Translations under genes and position numbers: made by a program
In this document: one piece after another, positions 1 through 5,715 of the stretch
Numbering within the stretch: the stretch's first letter is position 1
How the letters are laid out: the number at the start of each line of letters is the position of its first letter
DNA from: Deltaproteobacteria bacterium
GTDB lineage: Bacteria > Myxococcota_A > UBA796 > UBA2385
Direction of reading: 5' to 3'
Length of the DNA stretch: 6,748 bases
Assembly: GCA_003694325.1 (NCBI GenBank)
Contig: RFKJ01000061.1
Location: 1 to 6,748, forward strand
The notes under the pieces: generated by a model
The model's input: only the letters and a program-made list of their open reading frames with translations
Databases searched by the model: none
Told to the model about the DNA's origin: nothing

Positions 1-2192
1 GCGCCCTCCCCCACGTCGTCCGTCACCCCGGCCTCGTAGACCCACCCGTAGACATCCTGGTCGACGTCGGGACCCAGCGACAGGGTGCAGGGGTACTGGA
101 TGTGGGCGTAGTCCACCGGGTCGCCGAGCACGACGACCGAGGCCGTACCGCTCTCGCCGGTATCCTCGTCGTCGGAGGGCGTGACCTCGCAGACCCAGAA
201 CTCGCCGGGGCTGGTCGCCGTCCGGGGCACCGTGTAGCCCGTCACCCCGGCATCGGCCCCGTCCACCGTCCAGGCGATGGCGTAGGTGACATCGTCACCA
301 TCGGCGTCCGAAGAGAAGGTGTCGATGGCGCAGGTCAGGGGATCGACGCCGGCGTAGGGGTCGGAGGGCGAGATCGACACGACGGGGGCCGTCGGCGGCG
401 TGTTCACCACGGTCACCGAGGCGGTGTCGCTGTCGCCGTCCAGTCCGTCCGCCGTCGGCGTCACGGTCACCTCCACGACGTCGCCCTTGGAGAAACCGCT
501 GCGCAGGCTGGCCCCGGTGGCCGGGGCGGCGATGCCGTCCACCGTCCAGGCATACAAGAAGCTGACCACGTCTCCATCGACGTCGGTCGCCGAGGCGTTG
601 GCGGTGATCGTGTCGTCGACCCGCGGCGAATCCGGCGACAGGCTGACGGTGGTCAGGACCGGCGGCGAGTCCTGGATGGTGACCGCGGCGGTGGCCGCGG
701 TCCCGGCACTTCCTCGGCTGTCGATCGGGGTGACGGTGACCTCCCAGACCTGTCCCTTGCTCGTGCTGGAGGACGGCACCGTCGCCGACACCGCCGGCGT
801 CGCGTCGCCATCCGCGGTCCAGGCGTAGCTGTAGCTGACCGCTCCTCCCTCGGGATCCACCGATGGGGTGTCGATGACCGCGGTGAGCGTATCCTCAGTG
901 GTCGGGGACGCCGGCTCGATGCTGACCACCGGAGCCGACGGCAGGCCGTTGACCGTCAGCGAGAGGTGGTCCGTCGAGGAGAAGCCCGCCGTGTCCTCCA
1001 CCTCCACGGTGATGGTGTGGGCTCCCACCGACAACCCGGTCAGGGTGAAGGAGAGGTCGCCTCCGCTGTCCGGGCTGCCCGTCCCCAGCACGCCATCGAT
1101 GCTGCTCGACCAGGTCACCACCAGCGCATCCTCGGGATCGGTGGCGTCTGTCGCCACGACGGCGACCTCCACCGGGACCCCGGCGTCCACCACCGTCCCG
1201 CCCGACGGCGAGGTGATGGACACCGTGGGCGCCGAGTCCATCCGGATCGCCACGTGGTCGGTGCAGAGCTCCCCCTCGGTGTCCTGCACCGCCAGGGTGA
1301 CGGTGTGATCCCCCAGAGACAGGGGCAGCACGCTCTCCACCAGCCCGGCTTCGTCCGGGGTCGCCGCCCCCAGGTCCCCGTCCCGGTCGCTGGACCACGA
1401 GACGTCGAGACTGCCCGGCGCCTGGTCGGGGTCGGCGACCGTGGCGGACATGGCCGCCCCGTCTTCGACGTTGAAGATCGTGCCGTCGGCGGGCGAGGTG
1501 ATGGCGCAGGTCGGGGGACTGTTGCCCTCGGTCACGCTCAGGGTGATGGTGTCCGACGCGGTCTTGCCGTCGGTGTCCTGCACGTGCAGCGACAGAGCGT
1601 GGGCCCCGACCTCCAGGGTCGTCGAGGCGGTCACCGTCCCGTCGCTGTCCACGACGACATCCAGCTCCGACAGGTCCTGGACCGTGCTCTCCCACCACAC
1701 CGTCAACTCGGCGGCGCCGTCCTCGTAGTCGGCCACCACCCCCTCCAGGTTGACCAGGGTCCCGGCGACGTAGTGGGCGCCGTCCTCGGGCGCGGTGATC
1801 TCGGCGCTGGGGGCGTGGGTCTCGACCACGGTGAAGCTGCTGCTGGCCTGCCCGGGCGCCCGCTCCGGGTCGGTCACGACCAGGGTGACATCGTGGCTGC
1901 CGACCGCCGGTTCCACCTCGCACCGGGTGTTGCCTTCGGCGTCGGGTGCCGCCGGCGCGCAGGCCTCGACCCCATCCAGCCGCCAGGTCACCACCAGGTC
2001 GGCCAGGGGGTCGTCGATGTCGGCGACGACGCCGACCAGCGCCACGGGCTGCCCCTCCGGCAGGCTGGCCCCGTCCGCCGGCTCCACGATGGTCGCTTCG
2101 GGCCCGGTGTTGTGGACCTGGATCCCGTCGTCGCTCCCACAGGCGGGCAGCAACAGGGAGAGGAGCATCCACGGGGCGAAAACGAGACGCAT
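1..2192 (-). CDS. Secreted lipoprotein with seven tandem Ig/PKD-like repeats (3' end beyond window)
   Basis: This frame reads without a stop from the ATG at 2190-2192 to the left edge, giving 730 codons; the C-terminus is outside the window. The start has a strong AGGAGG five bases upstream. Residues 1-18 form a lipoprotein signal ending in LLPAC, with Cys18 as the lipidation site. Seven beta-sandwich repeats of about 90-100 residues follow, starting near residues 30, 127, 225, 320, 418, 509 and 599. Repeats 1-4 open with variants of P-x-x-x-I-x-x-P-x-D-G and end in GxHxxxLxVxDT-like strands. Repeats 5-7 open with PVVSIxPxxP or a variant and carry DxDGDxV and AWTVDG motifs, typical of PKD/Ig-like modules. 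From about residue 694 a different module starts (HIQYPCTLSL, then VYGWVYEAGVTD). The likely role is an extended cell-surface stalk or adhesin-like protein. The specific function is unknown. It lies 71 nt downstream of the DUF218 gene and is probably co-transcribed with it. Confidence 0.85.
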   Translation of the reverse strand, partial: MRLVFAPWMLLSLLLPACGSDDGIQVHNTGPEATIVEPADGASLPEGQPVALVGVVADIDDPLADLVVTWRLDGVEACAPAAPDAEGNTRCEVEPAVGSHDVTLVVTDPERAPGQASSSFTVVETHAPSAEITAPEDGAHYVAGTLVNLEGVVADYEDGAAELTVWWESTVQDLSELDVVVDSDGTVTASTTLEVGAHALSLHVQDTDGKTASDTITLSVTEGNSPPTCAITSPADGTIFNVEDGAAMSATVADPDQAPGSLDVSWSSDRDGDLGAATPDEAGLVESVLPLSLGDHTVTLAVQDTEGELCTDHVAIRMDSAPTVSITSPSGGTVVDAGVPVEVAVVATDATDPEDALVVTWSSSIDGVLGTGSPDSGGDLSFTLTGLSVGAHTITVEVEDTAGFSSTDHLSLTVNGLPSAPVVSIEPASPTTEDTLTAVIDTPSVDPEGGAVSYSYAWTADGDATPAVSATVPSSSTSKGQVWEVTVTPIDSRGSAGTAATAAVTIQDSPPVLTTVSLSPDSPRVDDTITANASATDVDGDVVSFLYAWTVDGIAAPATGASLRSGFSKGDVVEVTVTPTADGLDGDSDTASVTVVNTPPTAPVVSISPSDPYAGVDPLTCAIDTFSSDADGDDVTYAIAWTVDGADAGVTGYTVPRTATSPGEFWVCEVTPSDDEDTGESGTASVVVLGDPVDYAHIQYPCTLSLGPDVDQDVYGWVYEAGVTDDVGEG

Positions 2193-2197
2193 GGCAG

Positions 2198-2203
2198 CCT
2201 CCT
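2198..2203 (-). promoter_or_regulatory. Ribosome binding site of the Ig-repeat lipoprotein
   Basis: The minus strand reads AGGAGG here, five bases before the ATG at 2192. It fixes the start of a gene whose far end is not visible, and together with the lipobox it distinguishes the coding strand from the long antisense open frame. Confidence 0.75.
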
Positions 2204-2263
2204 GGACCAATCACCTATCGCGACGACCCCGGCCCCTGCCGCGACACGAGGTGCCTCCCGGGT

Positions 2264-2875
2264 TCAGCGCTCGATCCACCACAGCACCAGCTTGCCGTAC
2301 TCGTTGCGGACGAGGCGCCGGGAGCGGGGGTCCCGCCACCAGCCCTCGGGGTCGAAGGGGTCCAGCGGGGAGGGCTTCATGGACACCTCGACGTCGTCGG
2401 GCATCGCCCGGTCGAACACCCGGCCGGCCCGAAAGGTGTGGTACGGCGAGGTCACGACCACCAGGTGGTGCCACCCCCGCAGCCGCACCAGCTCGGCGAC
2501 GGCGCGGGCCTCCTCGGCGGTGGAGGGTTCGTCGATTCCCAGGGCGACGATGGCGTCCTCGGGCACGTCGTGGGCCAGCAGGACCCGGGTGGTCTTGCGG
2601 GCCTCCGACAGCGCTCCCTGCTCGGCGGTCCCCCCCACCGCGACGATGCGCGGCGCGATCCCCCGGGTGTAGAGGGTGGCCGCATAGGGCGCCCGCTTGT
2701 GGACATCTCCGCCCAGCACCACCAACGCATCCGCCGGGAGCCTGTCCGGCGGAAGGGGATCGTCCCGCACGAGCTGGCGGCCCAGCGCCCGCCCCACCGG
2801 CCGGGCGAGCAGCGCCCCGACCGCCAGGACCAGCAGCGACAGGCAGAGCGCAGTGATGACCGACCGACGTCGCAC
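2264..2875 (-). CDS. YdcF/SanA/ElyC-type DUF218 membrane protein
   Basis: This 203-residue protein has one N-terminal hydrophobic segment (about residues 6-24) after an RRR motif, so it is probably anchored in the inner membrane with the domain outside. The DUF218 hallmarks are present in order: LVVLGGD (51-57) followed by Arg61, IVAVGG (77-82), the acidic EPSTAEEA segment (116-123), and VVVTSPYHTFRA (139-150). Its length fits a single-domain SanA/YdcF-type protein. Family members are tied to envelope integrity, lipid-carrier homeostasis or vancomycin sensitivity in enterobacteria, but the biochemical activity of this one cannot be inferred. The start is GTG; the next upstream in-frame triplets lead to a TAG at 2885-2887, and no ATG occurs in frame until residue 158. 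The spacing of the ribosome site to this GTG is unusually short. It precedes the Ig-repeat lipoprotein and is probably in one transcript with it. Confidence 0.88.
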   Translation of the reverse strand: MRRRSVITALCLSLLVLAVGALLARPVGRALGRQLVRDDPLPPDRLPADALVVLGGDVHKRAPYAATLYTRGIAPRIVAVGGTAEQGALSEARKTTRVLLAHDVPEDAIVALGIDEPSTAEEARAVAELVRLRGWHHLVVVTSPYHTFRAGRVFDRAMPDDVEVSMKPSPLDPFDPEGWWRDPRSRRLVRNEYGKLVLWWIER

Positions 2876-2876
2876 G

Positions 2877-2882
2877 CCTCCC
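2877..2882 (-). promoter_or_regulatory. Oddly spaced ribosome binding site of the DUF218 gene
   Basis: The minus strand reads GGGAGG, but only one base separates it from the GTG at 2875. No better in-frame start exists: upstream there is only a CTG before the TAG at 2885-2887. Either initiation tolerates this spacing, or the gene is read from a nearly leaderless transcript. Confidence 0.35.
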
Positions 2883-2887
2883 AGCTA

Positions 2888-2903
2888 AGCAACCGCCATG
2901 CCA
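2888..2903 (-). promoter_or_regulatory. Sigma-54-like -24/-12 element facing the DUF218 gene
   Basis: The minus strand reads TGGCATGGCGGTTGCT, one mismatch from the sigma-54 consensus TGGCACGRNNNTTGCW, with the required ten bases between GG and GC. The predicted transcript start is about 2877, only two bases before the GTG at 2875. That would make the message nearly leaderless. The match is good but this placement lowers confidence that it is a working promoter for the DUF218 gene. Confidence 0.4.
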
Positions 2904-2942
2904 GCGCCCACCACGCGCCGACCGGGGTCCGGGATGACGAAA

Positions 2943-2961
2943 TCCACGATTCGTCGATGGA
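2943..2961. promoter_or_regulatory. Imperfect dyad in the divergent intergenic region
   Basis: TCCACGA and TCGATGGA are complementary with one bulged A and enclose TTCG. It could be a second operator half or a small hairpin. It lies between the two sigma-54-like elements, about 75 bases upstream of the predicted leftward start and 133 upstream of the rightward one. Short imperfect dyads are common, so support is weak. Confidence 0.2.
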
Positions 2962-2976
2962 CCCACCCCGCGATCC

Positions 2977-2998
2977 ACCGCGACGCCCATGTCGCGGT
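2977..2998. promoter_or_regulatory. Perfect 8-bp-arm dyad, candidate activator (enhancer) site
   Basis: ACCGCGAC and GTCGCGGT form a perfect inverted repeat separated by six bases (GCCCAT). Its centre lies about 98 bases upstream of the predicted rightward sigma-54 start (about 3086) and about 110 upstream of the predicted leftward start (about 2877). That is the usual distance for binding sites of sigma-54 enhancer-binding proteins. The binding protein is not encoded in the window. A hairpin role is less likely because the site lies upstream of both predicted transcription starts. Confidence 0.45.
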
Positions 2999-3059
2999 CC
3001 CGCCGCACCCCCCTCCGGGCACTCGGCGACGATCCGCGCCTCATCGCGCTCCACGCGGC

Positions 3060-3075
3060 CGGCACGGTGCTTGCT
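3060..3075 (+). promoter_or_regulatory. Sigma-54 (-24/-12) promoter of the VWA lipoprotein gene
   Basis: The sequence CGGCACGGTGCTTGCT differs from the sigma-54 consensus TGGCACGRNNNTTGCW only at the first base. GG (3061-3062) and GC (3073-3074) are separated by the required ten bases. The predicted start is about 3086, leaving an 18-base leader that contains the GGAG ribosome site at 3094-3097 and reaches the ATG at 3104. No sigma-70-type -10 box was seen nearby. Spacing, position and leader all agree. Confidence 0.6.
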
Positions 3076-3093
3076 TCCCCACCGGGCGAACCC

Positions 3094-3097
3094 GGAG
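3094..3097 (+). promoter_or_regulatory. Ribosome binding site of the VWA lipoprotein
   Basis: GGAG lies six bases before the ATG at 3104. It supports this start over the upstream in-frame ATG at 2957, which would place an arginine- and proline-rich stretch before the lipoprotein signal. Confidence 0.65.
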
Positions 3098-3103
3098 TCC
3101 ACC

Positions 3104-4636
3104 ATGCCGACCACCCGTCCATCCTCCACCTCCCCCCTCCTGCTCTCCCTGCTGCTGGCCACGGCCTGCACCTCCATGGACGCCGACGTGGGAAGCGGTG
3201 GCATGGGCAGCGGCGACTACGGGGTCACGCCGGGAGGCTCCCAGGACATCGGCTACGTCCGTGAACTCATCGAGCAGGGCTTCGTTCCCGGCCTCGACGA
3301 CTGGTCTCCCGAGGGGTTGTTCAGCGAACACGACCTTCCCCTGTCCGGCGAAGCGTGCGACCAGCTCCTCTGTCCCCGGGCGGCCGCCTCGACCCTGCCG
3401 ATGGATGGCGCGATGCTCGTCCAGTTGGGCTTCGGCACCAACCTCGACGCCGACACCTGGCAGCGGCGCCCCCTCAACCTCGCCATCGCCGTGGACATCA
3501 GCGGTTCCATGGCCGACGGCAAGCTCTCCGCCGTCAAGACGGCCCTGCGCGACCTGTCGACTCGGGTCGACGCACAGGACCGGGTCGCCCTGGTGGCCTT
3601 CGACGACCAGGCCGAGGTCCGCCTGCCGTCCACCGTCATGGACGACGCCGGACGGGTGGCGCTCCGCGATGCCATCGCCGACCTTCACGAGCGGGGCGCC
3701 ACCGACATCGGTGCCGGCCTCCGCCAGGCCTACGGACAGGTCGAACTCCATGCCGATGACGCCGGGCTCGAGGACCGCGTCATGCTGTTCACCGACGCCA
3801 TGCCCAACGTCGGGGCCACCGGCGACGACGAGTTCGTCGGGCTGGTGACCCGCCATGCCGACGAGGACATCGGGCTTACGGTGTTCGGCACCGGCATCGA
3901 CATGGGCAACGATCTGGCCGAGCTGATGAGCGAGGTGCGCGGCGGCAACTACGTCTACCTCCCCGACCCCGAACGCATCGGAACGGTGTTCGAGGAAGCC
4001 TTCGACTTCCTGGTCAGCCCCATCGCCTACGACCTGGATGTCGAGCTGCGGACCGCCGAGGGCTGGCGGTTCGTGGACGCCATCGGCGCCCCCCTCGACG
4101 ACCCGGGGGCCACGCTCGCCTTCGGCGCCGCCACCCTGTTCCTGAGCAACAACGACGGCGGCATGGCGGTCATCCTGGAGCGCGACCCCTCCACCGACGG
4201 CGACACGCCGGCCGACGCGCCGGCGGACGGGCTCGCCGACATCGGAGAGCGCCTCGTCAGCTTCCACCTGGAGTACGAGGACGCCGAGACCGGCCGACGG
4301 GGCGACGATGACCTGACCGTCGGCTTCGAAGGCGGCGAGTCCTGGGTGAGCGCCGAGCTGGGCGACGAGAGCCCCCGGGCCGATGACCTCGGCGTGTTCA
4401 AGATGGCCTTCCTCCTCGACGAGGTCGACGCCCTGACGGCGGCCGGCGAGTTCTGCGACGGGGTCATCCCCGCCGCCGAAGCCCACCGGCGGGTGGCCGA
4501 GGCCGAGGAGCGCCTGTCCATCGCCGCGGACACCCTCGAGGTCGCGGGCGAGAACGGCGCCGGGCTCGACGAGGAGAGCGAGCTGATGCAGCGCCTGGCG
4601 GAAAACCTCGAAGGGGGGCGCAACCGCTGCAACTGA
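3104..4636 (+). CDS. VWA-domain lipoprotein, YfbK-like architecture
   Basis: This is a 510-residue exported protein. A hydrophobic signal ends in LLLATAC; Cys22 is the likely lipidated residue, although -3 is Ala rather than the usual Leu. A Gly/Ser-rich linker (about 23-48) leads to an N-terminal segment with EGLFSEHDLPL (70-80) and a Cys85/Cys90 pair. The von Willebrand A domain spans about 126-305 and has a complete metal site: DISGS at 131-135, Thr200 in GATDIG, and Asp231 in LFTDAMP. A beta-rich segment and a C-terminal helical region (about 430-510, with Cys451 and Cys509) follow. This order resembles YfbK-type VWA proteins. VWA domains with intact MIDAS bind protein ligands through a divalent cation; the partner here is unknown. 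It is transcribed away from the DUF218/Ig-repeat pair, probably from a sigma-54 promoter, and ends 24 nt from the convergent trpS stop. Confidence 0.9.
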   Translation: MPTTRPSSTSPLLLSLLLATACTSMDADVGSGGMGSGDYGVTPGGSQDIGYVRELIEQGFVPGLDDWSPEGLFSEHDLPLSGEACDQLLCPRAAASTLPMDGAMLVQLGFGTNLDADTWQRRPLNLAIAVDISGSMADGKLSAVKTALRDLSTRVDAQDRVALVAFDDQAEVRLPSTVMDDAGRVALRDAIADLHERGATDIGAGLRQAYGQVELHADDAGLEDRVMLFTDAMPNVGATGDDEFVGLVTRHADEDIGLTVFGTGIDMGNDLAELMSEVRGGNYVYLPDPERIGTVFEEAFDFLVSPIAYDLDVELRTAEGWRFVDAIGAPLDDPGATLAFGAATLFLSNNDGGMAVILERDPSTDGDTPADAPADGLADIGERLVSFHLEYEDAETGRRGDDDLTVGFEGGESWVSAELGDESPRADDLGVFKMAFLLDEVDALTAAGEFCDGVIPAAEAHRRVAEAEERLSIAADTLEVAGENGAGLDEESELMQRLAENLEGGRNRCN

Positions 4637-4647
4637 GCACGCCCCCC
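4613..4647. terminator. GC-rich hairpin between convergent VWA and trpS genes
   Basis: GGGGGGCG (4613-4620) and CGCCCCCC (4640-4647) pair perfectly over eight bases, and an inner TGC/GCA pair can stack beside the right arm. The hairpin straddles the VWA stop codon and lies just past the trpS stop, so it could end both transcripts. Neither side has a clear T-run, so it is a weak candidate for intrinsic termination. Confidence 0.35.
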
Positions 4648-4660
4648 GACGGGACGCCGC

Positions 4661-5620
4661 TCAGTCGATGCCGCAGGCCGCCCGTGCCCGGTCGGTCGTC
4701 GCCCGCACGATGGCCCGGGCCGTGCGGGCGCCCCGCTCGAGCACCTCCTCCACCTCGTCGGGGTGGCGCACGTAGTGATCGTAGCGCTCCCGGATCGGGC
4801 CGAAGTGCTCGTTGAGCTTGTCGAGGAGGGCCAGCTTGGCGTGCCCGTAGCCGTAGCCCCCCGCTCGGTAGGCCGCGGCCATCTCGGCCTTCTCCTCCTC
4901 GGTGGCGAGCAGGCTGTACAGGGCGAACACCGTGCAGGTGGTCGGGTCCTTGGGCTCCTCGACCGGGGTGCTGTCGGTCCGGATGGACATGACCCGCTTC
5001 TTGAGCGCCTTGCCCCGCATCATGATCGGGATGTGGTTGTCGTAGGACTTGCTCATCTTCTGGCCGTCGATGCCCGGCACCGGCACCGGCGTCCCGAGCT
5101 CGTACTCCGGAAGCTTGAACACCTCGCCGTACAGGTGGTTGAAGCTGGCGGCCATGTCCCGGCAGAACTCGACGTGCTGGACCTGGTCGGCGCCCACGGG
5201 GACGACGTCGGCATCCACCGACAGGATGTCGGCGGCCTGCAGCACCGGGTAGGTCAGCAGTCCGGCCGAGGCCGGCAGGCCCCGGGCCCGCTTGTCCTTG
5301 TAGGAGACCCCCTTCTCCAGCAGGCCCGCCCCGGTCACCGTCATGAGCAACCACATCAGCTCGCACACCTCGGGGACGTCCGACTGCCGGTAGAGCACGG
5401 CGCGGTCCGGATCGAGACCACAGGCGAGGTAGGTGGCGGCCACGTCGAAGGTGTTGCGCCGCAGGGTGTCCGCATCCTGGACCGAGGTGAGGGCGTGGTA
5501 GTTGGCGATGAAGTAGAAGGCGTCATCCTGGTGCTCCACGTGGACCCGGATGGCGCCGAAGTAGTTGCCCAGGTGCAACATCCCCGATGGCTGGATTCCG
5601 GACAGGTAGCGCTTGCCCAT
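4661..5620 (-). CDS. trpS: Tryptophanyl-tRNA synthetase
   Basis: This 319-residue cytoplasmic class Ic enzyme charges tRNA-Trp with tryptophan using ATP. The N-terminus SGIQPSGMLHLGNYFGAI holds the HIGH-like signature at His16-Asn19. The Rossmann core continues with FYFIANYHALT, SYKDK and TYPVLQAADIL. The second ATP signature, KMSKS, is at 188-192. The C-terminal helices end in RARAACGID. Length is slightly below the roughly 330 residues of the E. coli enzyme, with no sign of truncation. The segment usually read as VPVGEDQ or VPVGQDQ is VPVGADQ here (Gly143-Gln146). ATG at 5620 is supported by GGAG at 5627-5630, six bases upstream, and by the family N-terminus; the same frame stays open far upstream but that is shadow of the glycosyltransferase gene. 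It lies 95 nt downstream of that gene, possibly in the same transcript. No Trp-responsive leader or T-box was seen. Confidence 0.97.
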   Translation of the reverse strand: MGKRYLSGIQPSGMLHLGNYFGAIRVHVEHQDDAFYFIANYHALTSVQDADTLRRNTFDVAATYLACGLDPDRAVLYRQSDVPEVCELMWLLMTVTGAGLLEKGVSYKDKRARGLPASAGLLTYPVLQAADILSVDADVVPVGADQVQHVEFCRDMAASFNHLYGEVFKLPEYELGTPVPVPGIDGQKMSKSYDNHIPIMMRGKALKKRVMSIRTDSTPVEEPKDPTTCTVFALYSLLATEEEKAEMAAAYRAGGYGYGHAKLALLDKLNEHFGPIRERYDHYVRHPDEVEEVLERGARTARAIVRATTDRARAACGID

Positions 5621-5692
5621 GGCGTGCTCCGGTTGGCTGGGTGCGAGTGGAAGCCGACGAGACCGGCGCCTAACGCCACCCATGGGGGGCAG

Positions 5693-5707
5693 GCACGCCG
5701 GACGTGC
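5693..5707 (-). other. Small inverted repeat between glycosyltransferase and trpS
   Basis: GCACG and CGTGC form a perfect 5-bp stem around a five-base loop, eight bases after the glycosyltransferase stop on the minus strand. It could weaken read-through into trpS or protect the upstream message, but it is short and has no T-run. Confidence 0.2.
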
Positions 5708-5715
5708 AGGTCGAC

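Noticed and set aside
895..2214. A 439-codon minus-strand open frame overlapping the lipoprotein in another frame.
   Set aside because: Its product is Gly/Arg-rich without recognisable motifs, while the frame from 2192 gives a lipobox and seven coherent repeats.
102..2672. An 856-codon open frame on the plus strand across the left third of the window.
   Set aside because: It is codon-aligned antisense to the Ig-repeat lipoprotein and also runs across much of the DUF218 gene. Its product is low-complexity Arg/Gly/His-rich sequence with no domain. GC-rich codon use removes stops from the opposite strand.
1946..3103. A 5' extension of the VWA frame far upstream, including an ATG at 2957.
   Set aside because: The added sequence is Arg/Pro-rich and antisense to other genes. 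The lipoprotein signal and GGAG at 3094-3097 fix the start at 3104.
3041..4486. A 481-codon minus-strand open frame opposite the VWA gene.
   Set aside because: It is a Gly/Val/Asp-rich shadow with no signal or domain, and the sense strand encodes a complete VWA protein.
5621..5715. The GGCGCC and CCCATGGG palindromes upstream of trpS as operators or a tryptophan leader.
   Set aside because: They are short and expected by chance in GC-rich sequence. No run of Trp codons, leader peptide or T-box elements was found.
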